DNA of 64,000 nt from UBA6489 sp942490775 (GTDB lineage Bacteria > Patescibacteriota > Gracilibacteria > BD1-5 > UBA6164). Below are positions 55,857-64,000 of the stretch, piece after piece. The DNA lies in the NCBI GenBank assembly GCA_942490775.1, contig CALNYL010000013.1, forward strand, positions 1-64,000, in the 5' to 3' direction. Position 1 is the stretch's first letter, and every line of letters begins with the position of its first letter. Below the pieces are notes generated by a model. It was not told where the DNA came from. It did no database searches and worked only from the letters and a program-made list of their open reading frames with translations. The position numbers and the translations under genes are program-made.

Positions 55857-56908
55857 ATGCACAAGATTTACATAAAAACACAAAAAAAGATTGATAGATG
55901 AGATACTAAAACTGAGAGATGAACTTGGCAAAGAAAGAGGGAAAGTTAAGGAACTAGAATGAAAACTAAACAAAAATAGTAAAAATTCAAGTAAACCATC
56001 AGGACAGATGATTTAAGAACATACAACAATTTGTAATTCAAGAAAAAATGACAAAATCCCAGATGAGGTAAAAAAGGTCATACTTGAGCGAACCTAAAAA
56101 GAAATGAGATGTAAATGAACAATTGATGTAACCCAAAAGATGTTCTATTGTGATGTTTTTATTTGTAAAAGAAAAGACAAGTATTGATATGTTAAGTATG
56201 GCAGTAGAGATTATATTTGAGTGATTGTCAAGTGTGATTTACATATTTTGATGAGTAACGTAATATTGACAGAGATAGTTTCATATATTAACTACATGCT
56301 TATATGAGATTGAAGATTTTTTGGGAGATTGATTATTATCAAACAAGTTTATATTTTACATTGATTTGATATTAGACTTTTGAGATTGATATAATCTCTA
56401 TTAAAGAATCATAGATGAATGAGGAGAGATTGAGGTTGATTTGATTATATTCATGAGATTATTATTTTATCATCAGACAAGAGGTGAGAGAGGTATAGAT
56501 ATGTAGTTAGAATTAATGAATTTATATAGATACTTACAGTTACTAGCTTATGATTTGAATTACTTTGCATGTATTTGAGAGAATTATTGGGTAGAGAGAT
56601 GAGAAAAATGGGCATATATTAGTATTTCTCATTATATAGAGAAAAGATATTTGATATTTATTTTGGATAAGTAAAGATATCCTGAAGAGTAAGAGATATA
56701 TTGAGATGAATAGATATGAGAAGTTGTTAGATGAAAGATGATTAAGAAGTGATTAATTACTTGAACGATTAGAAAAAGAAATGAGCTGGTTTTTTGATAA
56801 TTTTAGTATTCCATTTGATAATAATTAGCTGAAGAGACCTGAGAATGGTAAAAACTAGAATAAGGTTTTGGTTGTTTCAGAAGTGAAATGAGCTAGTGGT
56901 TTTGTTGG
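55857..56908 (+). pseudogene. Decayed IS66-type transposase
   Basis: An early segment reads EILKLRDELGKERGKVKELE, then NKNSKNSSKPSGQ, the coiled coil and NSKNSSKP motif that open IS66-family TnpC proteins. Further fragments (YCDVFICKRKDKYWY, a zinc-ribbon-like remnant; HILMSNVILTEIVSYINYML) follow in changing frames with many TAA/TAG stops. G-rich degenerate sequence (56200-56880) appears to be the rest of the gene. No intact frame remains. Confidence 0.6.
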
Positions 56909-56941
56909 TTTTTTTTTTTTTTTTTTTTTTTCTTTTTTTTT
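56909..56941. repeat. Long poly-T tract
   Basis: 23 consecutive Ts, one C and nine more Ts. It marks the end of the decayed transposase. The exact length is unlikely to be reliable in any assembly. Confidence 0.9.
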
Positions 56942-56942
56942 A

Positions 56943-57158
56943 TTACAGTTTTTCTGTTCATAAGGATAATCTTAATTCTAGTAAATCGACTCTTGATATT
57001 TTATATATTTTTCTTCATTCTTTTTTATAAGTTTTATATTCAGGTATATAATTTGTAATACTTTGTTGGTTTTCTTCAGTTAATTTTTTCCATTCTCTTT
57101 CGGAAGGGAATTCAATAATTTTTGGTGATATTTTTATTAAAGGCTCTCATTCGCTCAT
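56943..57158 (-). CDS. Unknown 71-residue protein
   Basis: Charged small protein: ISPKIIEFPSEREWKKLTEE, then a basic region KKEGRKIYKISRVDLLELRL. Clean frame with three TGA glycines. No family recognised. Confidence 0.5.
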
Positions 57159-57517
57159 AATTTCTTATTATAAAATATAATATTAATTCCATAGTATCAT
57201 ATCTAATATAAAAAAACAAAAAAATAGGACTCTATTCTTCCCAGAGTGAAAAACAAGGTAGTAAATTTACTAAATTTTTAATTCCTTCAAACAAAAACGA
57301 GCAGCTAGTTTTTTTATATGTTATTTCTCATTATGAAAAATCTATGTTTATTTTTTTGTTAAATTATAGTTTTTGGATATTATTCATATGTAGAATAATT
57401 TTAGTTAAAGTTACACCTATTGAGTGTATTTATTTCAACTATATTTTTTTCTATTTTGTGCTACTTTTAAAATTCTTATGAAAATCTTTAGGATTATAAA
57501 ATTTTTAATCAAAAATC
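57159..57517. other. Intergenic region, nothing recognised
   Basis: About 360 bp of AT-rich sequence between divergent genes. I see no ORF, RNA gene or clear promoter in it. Confidence 0.6.
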
Positions 57518-58801
57518 ATGTGAAAAATAATAAAGAAATCCCTAGATACAGCAATAATCAGCAGAAAAAGATTTTCACTCTCAATGAGATGAAAGTTTAA
57601 AATAGAATTTGCAAATGACAGCTTCTGACCATACAGATATAAATTTGCCAGAGAAGACTGTTATTTTAGTGAATGATTACAAGAAAGATGAGCCTCAGTA
57701 TTTCCATTGAAAAACAAGAAAGTAGATAACACAGAAATATTTCTAGAAACAAATGATATAGTAATAGCAATTTGAGAAAGATGAACTCTAGTTTGAGAAG
57801 AAAGGACATTTATTGACGTGATAAATATAAAAACAGAGAAAAAATACAGACTATTTACAAAAGAAGTAAATTTAATCTACAATGAAAAAGATAAAATAAT
57901 AGTAAATGCAGAAAAAGACTGAGTATTTAAAACAGTGTATTTAGATCTTGAAACATTAGAAAAGCTAGAAGAAAAAACAGAATGACTATTTGCATTTTTT
58001 AAATGTGTTTATCACAAAGAGGAGAAAAAGTGGTATAGACTAGATTTTAATTTTTTAGAAAATCAAGTAGAGAGTGAAGAAACTAAATATAGACAATGAT
58101 ATTTTAGCTTAAAAGAAATTGATGTGAAATGAAAACCTAAGAGATTTAATACTGAGAAATTGTTATTAAAAACTGAGATTTGAGAGATAAATGTATTTGA
58201 AGAAAGTATTTGATTTACAGATAAAAAATACATTATTAAGGAAAACGATTTTGAAAATTATGAAAAAATACAAGAAAAAGGTTTTTTAATTTCGTGGAAT
58301 GCGGATTTATCAACAAAAAGAGTTTTAGACGAAAAAAAATGAAAAAAATTATTAGAAAATATTAATTTTATAAACACTCAAAGTTATATACTCTCATCTG
58401 TTAAAGTAAAAAGAATAATAGAACTTTTTAGTAATACTAGTCAATTATGAAATTTTAAATTCATTTTTTTAGAAAAATGAAAATTATATTTTTTAAATAA
58501 GAAAGACTTAAACAGGGTTTCAGATACACATAATTCACAATGAATATTATTTTTATCATTACCAATTATTTTACTTCTAATGTGATGAAGTTTCTCAAAA
58601 TCATTTAGAGAATTCCTTGTTGCTGTTGTTCTCACATTACCTATTTTTGGTGTAGCTCTTTTTATATTTTTTCGAAAAAATAAAAGTAAACTAAGTAATA
58701 ACGAATTATGAGAACAATATATATGGGAAGGAAAAAGAATATACTTTTCTAAATACAATGATTTTATCTTGTATTATGTAAAAGAAGATTTTAATAACTA
58801 A
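57518..58801 (+). CDS. Unknown membrane-anchored protein, MGKIIKKS family (long form)
   Basis: 427 residues. Soluble N-terminal part with FKIEFANDSFGPYRYKF, FLETNDIVIAIGERG and KKYRLFTKEVNLIYNE, predicted beta-rich; two membrane helices near residues 345-385 (ILFLSLPIILLLMG, FLVAVVLTLPIFGVALFIFF) and a short tail. No known family. It is the fuller copy of the protein encoded next, about 60-70 % identical over the first 220 residues by eye. Confidence 0.75.
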
Positions 58802-58886
58802 AAGATAACTTTAGCTTCTCAATAGAGGTTTTCCCCCTTTGCTATAGAATAAAAAGAAACTTAAAATACTTTAACCCAAAAAAACT

Positions 58887-59585
58887 ATGTGAAAAATAAT
58901 AAAAAAATCTGTAGATTCTGTAATAATAGATAAAAAGAAATTCTCACTCTGAATGAAATGAGAATTTAAAATAGAATTCGCAAACGACAGCTTTTGACCA
59001 TATAACTACAAATTTACTAAAGAAGACTGTTACTTTAATGACGGTCTACAAGATAGATGAAGTAAAATATTTCCCCTGAAATGAAAGACCTCAGGTAACA
59101 CAGAAATATTTTTAGAAACAAGTGATATAGTAATAGCCGTTTGAGAAAGATGAAGTCTAAAATGAGAAAATAAAACATTCATAGACATAATAAATATAAA
59201 AACAGAAAAAAAATACAGACTATTTACCACAGAAGTAAATTTAATCTATAATCAAGAAGATAAAATAATAGTAAATGCAGAAAAAGATTGAGAATACAAA
59301 ACAGTCTATTTAGATACTCAAACACTAGAAAAACTAGAAGAAAAATCAGAATGACTACTAGCATTTTTTAAATGTGTTTATAATGATATAGAAGATAAAT
59401 GGTACAGACTAGATTTTTTTCCTTCTGATGAAAACGAAAAAGACCAAGAAAAAAAGCACAAAAATGGTTTTTTTTCATTAGTATTTCTTTGAAATTATCC
59501 AGAACCAGTTTTTTTTGATAGAAAAAACTTTATGGTAAATTTTAAAAAATGAATTCTAAATGTTTGGGAAAAAAGTTTTAAATAA
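58887..59585 (+). CDS. Unknown protein, MGKIIKKS family (short form)
   Basis: 232 residues, paralogue of the preceding gene: FKIEFANDSFGPYNYKF, FLETSDIVIAVGERG, KTVYLDTQTLEKLEEKSEG. It ends after the soluble part and lacks the C-terminal membrane segment. The tail (GFFSLVFLGNYPEPVFFDRK) still resembles the long form, so it is a shortened duplicate rather than a chance ORF. Confidence 0.75.
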
Positions 59586-59657
59586 GATAAAAAAAAACTA
59601 TTTTTCCATATTTCTTTAGTTTTAAAGAAATGAATTATTAATTTAAAAAATTAAAAT

Positions 59658-60212
59658 ATGTGGAGATATACTTGGGATTATGAAACATTTAAAGATAAAA
59701 ATTTGCTTAATAATCAAAACTATATGCTTAGTGAGGAATTGAAAAAAAGCTTATTTTTAAACGATTTTCTATGAATAAATAACTTTTCTATTTTTTATGT
59801 ACTAAAATTAATTTTTAAATCATTCTCAAAAATAGTTTTATACTTTTATAGTAAGAAATGGGAATTTTTAATTTTATATGTTTATCATATTTTTGTCATA
59901 GTTTTGTTCAGTTATTTCTTTATTAATTTATATTTTTATTTTAGTTTATATTTATTTTTTAGTTTTAATATAATATATGCTATACAGATGTATCTTTCTT
60001 TAAAGGTTATGATAGTTGGATTTAGATGAAAAAAATGAAATAATTTAATAAGGCATAGTTATACTTCAAAATTAGTTCCACATATAACAAAAAAGAAGGA
60101 TTTTTTAAATATGAAACATACTGAATTTAAAGGATTATATAAAATGTTATTTTATTGAGTTGTTTCCCATATTACTGTTTTTTGAAGTATTTATATTTTT
60201 AGTTTATTTTAG
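59658..60212 (+). CDS. Unknown membrane protein with NNQNYxL N-terminal motif (1)
   Basis: 184 residues. Cytosolic N-terminus MWRYTWDYETFKDKNLLNNQ-NYMLSEELKK, then hydrophobic segments around 85-125 and 160-184. The NNQNYxL box recurs in the next two genes. Very low glycine content; no family recognised. Confidence 0.65.
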
Positions 60213-60217
60213 AAAAT

Positions 60218-60685
60218 ATGAATAACTATTTATTACCAAAAGATAATAATCTAAAGAATAATAATAACTATATTCTTGGTTCTAATTTAAGGCAAAAAAT
60301 ATGTCTGGATTATTTATTTCTTGTAGACTTAAATAATGATTACGACTTTTTTATGAAACTTTTTTATAAAATTACTTTTAAAGTCTTTAATTATCTTTAT
60401 TTTTGGGAACAAAAAATTAAACTAAAAAAAATTGTGATTCTGATTCTACATGATATCTTATATTTAAAATTTATATTTTATCCAGTCATTTTGTTTTTTT
60501 TAGATAACATAAACGGAATATCTACTTGTTTATTTCTAGGAACAATCTTGATATTTGCAATTGTAAATTTTTATATATTTAAAATGCTGTATATACTAAA
60601 AACCTTTTATATTCTAATAACAAATCCTAATGGGAAATATTATTATGTAGTAAAAAAAAGTAAATTATGAAAAATAACTTTTTAA
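60218..60685 (+). CDS. Unknown membrane protein with NNNNYIL N-terminal motif (2)
   Basis: 155 residues, starting 6 bp after the previous gene. N-terminal LKNNNNYILGSNLRQKICLD, then two or three hydrophobic helices (FIFYPVILFFLDNI, TCLFLGTILIFAIVNFYIF). The last codons after TGA (GKITF) overlap the next start (ATGA type), indicating an operon. Confidence 0.65.
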
Positions 60686-61494
60686 ATAATCAGAATTATA
60701 TTTTATGAAAAACTGAAAAGAAAAAGCTTTTGAGTAAATTTTTTGTGGAAAATAGCATAAAAAATATTTTTTCTATATTAACAAAAATATATAATATTAT
60801 TAATGAATATCTTGTTAAGATTCTTATATTCTCTCTATTTATTTTTTTTATAGTAGTTATTTTCAAAATATATTGAATATCTTTATACTTACTCATTTTT
60901 ATATTTTTAATTTTCTTAGCTTATTTATCATACAAATCTGGTATAAAAAAGAGAACCTACTCATCTAATTATTCATATTTATGAAAGAGTTCTTTTTATT
61001 TACCTAAGAAGACAGAAAAGATATTCTCTATAACTAATTTTAAAAGTTATTTTCTATATTGAGACATAAGCAAGGAAAAATGAACATCTTATAACTTTTT
61101 TTATTCAAGTGAAGATAATAAGTGAGAAAGAAATATGATAACAATGAAAATATTTTTAATTTTCCCTGCAATCTATTCACCTATTTATACTTATGATGCT
61201 TTTTTTGTTGGTAAAGTAAGTATTTCTTTATTTTTATGACTCAACATATTTTTTTTATCTATCTATGTATACTTTATTTTCCGTTTTAAAGTTATAAATA
61301 CATTGTTATTTCCTTTTCTATTTATATACATTCTTTTTATATTTATTATATCTATAATAAATATATTTCTCTTAAAATGAATAAACTGATATAACTTTAT
61401 AAAAAACACCCCCGAAAAAAATATTCTAAAAAAGTTTGATACAATAAATAAAAAATTTGCTCAAAATAAATTTTATGAAATAAAAATTAAATAA
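60667..61494 (+). CDS. Unknown membrane protein with NNQNYIL N-terminal motif (3)
   Basis: 275 residues. Opens MKNNFLNNQNYILGKTEKKK, then a pair of helices (KILIFSLFIFFIVVIF, YLLIFIFLIFLAYLS), a hydrophilic middle and a second pair near residues 160-235. The start lies inside the end of the previous gene. No family recognised. Confidence 0.65.
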
Positions 61495-61498
61495 ATCT

Positions 61499-62284
61499 AT
61501 GCACAACATAGCTACAATATACCGTTTCAATACTCCTTTTTTAGATTTAGAGGCTGAGAAAAACAATCTAATCTCAGTTATTAGAAAAATAAAAAAATGT
61601 CTAGAGTTAGAATGAATAAGATATATAAAATGTGAAGAAAGAATATTGAACTATCATAAAATAATTTTAGATCTTGAAAATAAATTATGAAAAATAGAGT
61701 TTTTTTATTTAATTAATAATATAAAAGAATATTATTTACCAGTCTTTAAATTAAATATTTATTTAAGCCTAAAATTTTTAGCAAATAATGAAACCAAAAG
61801 AAAAACAACCTTATTTTTAACAAATATATTTGAATGCTTTGACTGATTAAATGAAAGAGAATTTTTAATAGACCTAGATAATACAATTTACTATAAAACA
61901 TGATTATTCAGAAAAAGATTCCCAGATTATGATTTCTCAGATATTGAAATCATCAGAAAAGTATTTGAAAAAAAAGAAGGAACTACACTAATAGAAGACT
62001 TCATAAAAAGATTCTCTTGAAAAACCTTTGAACTAACCATAGAAAGATCAAAATATTACCACAAAATCCACTCCACTTTCCTATACTTCATTTACCTAAT
62101 TTTTCTAATGCACCAAAATATAGAAAAAACCAGAAAAACAAAACAAAATATAAATAATATCGATGGATTATATGAATGACATATAGACCTTATGAAAAAA
62201 AGGCTTTCTTATATAGAAGACTTACATCTGAAGACATTTGAAAAATACAAAAATAGACTAGAAATGTTTTTTGAGTTGTTTTAG
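61499..62284 (+). CDS. Unknown helical protein, last gene of the paralogue array
   Basis: 261 residues without signal peptide, starting 4 bp after the preceding stop. Helical: EAEKNNLISVIRKIKKCLEL, LKFLANNETKRKTTLFLTNI, HSTFLYFIYLIFLMHQNI. Position suggests a role with the membrane proteins before it. A strong terminator follows. Confidence 0.65.
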
Positions 62285-62302
62285 ATATTTAAGTAGTTTA
62301 TA

Positions 62303-62337
62303 AAAAATAGAAGCAACAAGCTGTTACTTCTATTTTT
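62303..62337. terminator. Intrinsic terminator, bidirectional
   Basis: AAAAATAGAAGCAACA and TGTTACTTCTATTTTT pair with one mismatch around a 3-nt loop; A and T tracts flank it, between convergent genes. Confidence 0.85.
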
Positions 62338-62358
62338 ATTATCGTACATTTTTTTTAT

Positions 62359-63321
62359 TTAATCCACCTTTCACTCAGCTTTTTTTAATTCTTGCTGTAT
62401 TTGAGACCTATATTTATCAGCAATTTCTAATCAAATTTCATTCCATCTATCCTTAACTTCAGAAGAACTACCTTTTATACTTTCTCCAGAGACTCCATAG
62501 TGAAGAATCAAATAGTTTAAAGGTCATAAAGTACTAATTAAAGTTTCTCTATTATTTTTCCCTCCTTCACTATTCATAGATATTATTGCTTGTTTCTTAT
62601 TTTCATCAAGAACAGCTCTTTTTTCTTCATCTGTTAGTTTTGTACCTTTAATTTCTCTAGCTTTTACAAGACTAGTATTATTATCTTCTCAGATAGGGCT
62701 AAGTCATGCTTTTTTTAATAACATTCATGTACTAGAACTAATATCTCCCCCCATACTAGTTTCAGCATATGTTACAAAATCAAAATTAACTTTTTCATTT
62801 AAAGATAGAAGTTTTTCAACATAACCACTATTAGGTACTTTTCAATAAATAGCTGTAAGTAAAACATTTAACCCCTCTTCAGAGATAACTCTTTCTGAAA
62901 GAAATTCTTTTGGATCATTTCTACTTAAAAACACTTTGTTTTCTAAATAGCTATAATCAGTTGATGATACAGAACCTTTTAGTTTTCATCAATATTTTTT
63001 AAACTTTTCTTTGGCTAACTTTTCTCATCAGCATCCTAGAGCTACTCTCATCATATTATTAAATAAATTTACAGATATATTTCCAGACTCTTCTACCTCT
63101 TTTTCAAGTAAAGAAAGTATTTTTTCATCTATACATACAGCATTTTCTGTAATTTTATTATATACTATACTTAAAGTATCTCCATTGAAAGTTTTTTTAT
63201 CCAGAAGAGTTTTAAGTTTATCTGGATTATCTAAATTATCTATTATTTCTTCAGCATTTTTCATTTCAGGACTTTTCGGAAGTCCATCAGGTATATCTGT
63301 ATTTTTTTCTCCATTATTCAT
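62359..63321 (-). CDS. Unknown hydrophilic protein
   Basis: 320 residues, acidic and helical, no signal or membrane segment. PDGLPKSPEMKNAEEIIDNL, FNGDTLSIVYNKITENA, LLTAIYGKVPNSGYVEKLLS and GDISSSTGMLLKKAGLSPIG give no match I recognise. Glycines are a mix of TGA and GGN. It is probably co-transcribed with the 54-residue ORF just upstream. Confidence 0.7.
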
Positions 63322-63354
63322 ATTTTTATATATTATAAAATTAAAATATTTTTT

Positions 63355-63519
63355 TTAAAAGATTTGTTCTAAGATTCCTTCAGCATCATCTTTTTCAGCC
63401 TTTTCTTTTTTATTTATAATTAATTTATAACTTTTTTTTCTTTCTTTCAATTCCTGCTTCCTTTCCATTAATATTTTAGCTTTTTCTAAAATATCTTCTT
63501 TAGTTATTATTTTACTCAT
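63355..63519 (-). CDS. Unknown 54-residue basic protein
   Basis: KIITKEDILEKAKILMERKQ, then a lysine-rich helix (ELKERKKSYKLIINKKEKAE) and an acidic tail. It starts 34 bp upstream of the larger minus-strand gene. No family recognised. Confidence 0.55.
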   Translation of the reverse strand: MSKIITKEDILEKAKILMERKQELKERKKSYKLIINKKEKAEKDDAEGILEQIF

Positions 63520-63590
63520 AAATTATAGAATATTTTTTAAAATCTTATTACAAAGTAATTGTATCCTATATTTTTTAGATAGTCAAATTT

Positions 63591-63618
63591 TTGCATTTTC
63601 CAAACTTATCCATACAAT
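63591..63618 (+). promoter_or_regulatory. Putative lepA promoter
   Basis: TTGCAT and TACAAT with a 16-bp spacer, 36 bp before the lepA start codon. Divergent from the small minus-strand gene. Confidence 0.4.
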
Positions 63619-63654
63619 AAACCAAAATTTATAAACTAACTAAAAAATACCCAT

Positions 63655-64000
63655 ATGCAACTATCAAAAATAAGAAACTTTGGGATAATAGCCCACATAG
63701 ACCACGGAAAATCAACCCTAGCAGACAGACTACTAGAAATAACATGAACCATAGAAAAAAGAGACATGAAACACTGACAAATGCTAGATACCATGGAACT
63801 AGAACAAGAAAGATGAATTACCATAAAGTTACAACCAGTAAGAATGAACTATAAATGATACGAACTAAATATTATAGATACCCCATGACATGTAGATTTC
63901 CAATACGAAGTAAGCAGAAGCCTAGCCTCAGTAGAATGAGCCCTACTAGTAATAGATGCAACACAATGAATAGAAGCACAAACACTATCAAATGTATACA
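63655..64000 (+). CDS. lepA: Elongation factor 4 (LepA), 5' part
   Basis: Ribosome-associated translational GTPase. The first 115 codons are present; the gene leaves the window. KIRNFGIIAHIDHGKSTLAD is the G1 region, QERGITIKLQ the G2 switch (LepA-type, not EF-G), IDTPGHVDFQYEVSRSLAS the G3 region, and ALLVIDATQGIEAQTLSNVY completes the LepA signature. Seven or more glycines in these motifs are TGA, an independent confirmation of the code. Confidence 0.97.

Noticed and set aside
1..64000. tRNA genes, especially a UCA-anticodon glycine tRNA, and CRISPR arrays
   Set aside because: I scanned for T-loop-like GGTTCGAATCC patterns and for regularly spaced short repeats and found none that fold or repeat convincingly.

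Overview
The window is AT-rich DNA (roughly 27-30 % G+C by eye) from a bacterium that reads UGA as glycine (genetic code 25), which points to the CPR lineages Absconditabacteria (SR1) or Gracilibacteria. The evidence is internal. TGA sits in frame at invariant glycines of many unrelated proteins: the P-loop of Der, Walker A of the AAA+ ATPase, the TDGLDGLA motif of MraY, the TPGHVD box of LepA and the N-terminus of TrpB. Genes end only in TAA or TAG. Every CDS below was read with TGA = Gly. The N-terminal part of a repeat protein runs off the left edge and lepA runs off the right edge. I found no rRNA, tRNA or CRISPR array.

Layout. 1-2.5 kb: a surface protein of tandem ~387-bp modules, broken by several indels. 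2.7-25.4 kb (almost all + strand): a dispersed but complete anthranilate-to-tryptophan gene set (trpR-like regulator, trpC, trpD, trpF, fused trpEG, trpB, trpA) plus trpS. Mixed in are an IS481-type element, a HIT protein, an EamA transporter, a channel with an unusual selectivity filter, RhuM-Fic, two toxin-antitoxin pairs, three tandem GNAT paralogues, an SDR, a pilin-like protein between trpB and trpA, and a run of secreted proteins including an NlpC/P60 hydrolase. 25.6-33 kb: NhaD antiporter, a decayed ISNCY-type element, SulP permease and leuC-leuD. 33.4-41 kb (mostly - strand): two ABC exporters flanking an AbiEi/AbiEii pair, the stump of a third exporter and unknown genes. 41-51 kb: a broken RecQ-type helicase and housekeeping genes (der, miaB, mraY) with an RNHCP protein and an AAA+ ATPase. 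51-57 kb: a secreted protein, a large unknown protein and a graveyard of decayed insertion sequences. 57.5-62.3 kb: an uncharacterised array of paralogous membrane-associated proteins. 62.4-64 kb: two unknown genes and the start of lepA.

How the parts work together. TrpEG makes anthranilate from chorismate and glutamine; TrpD, TrpF, TrpC and TrpA/TrpB carry it to tryptophan, and TrpS charges tRNA(Trp). The TrpR-family gene at the head of the set is the obvious candidate regulator. LeuC/LeuD would form isopropylmalate isomerase, but leuA and leuB are not in the window. Biosynthetic capacity of this kind is unusual for these reduced, probably host-dependent bacteria.

Two features cut across the window. 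Two families of short palindromic intergenic repeats recur, one inside recQ and one forming the C-terminus of MiaB. Single-base frameshifts affect several otherwise well-conserved genes, including the essential der, so at least some are probably assembly or sequencing errors rather than true pseudogenes.
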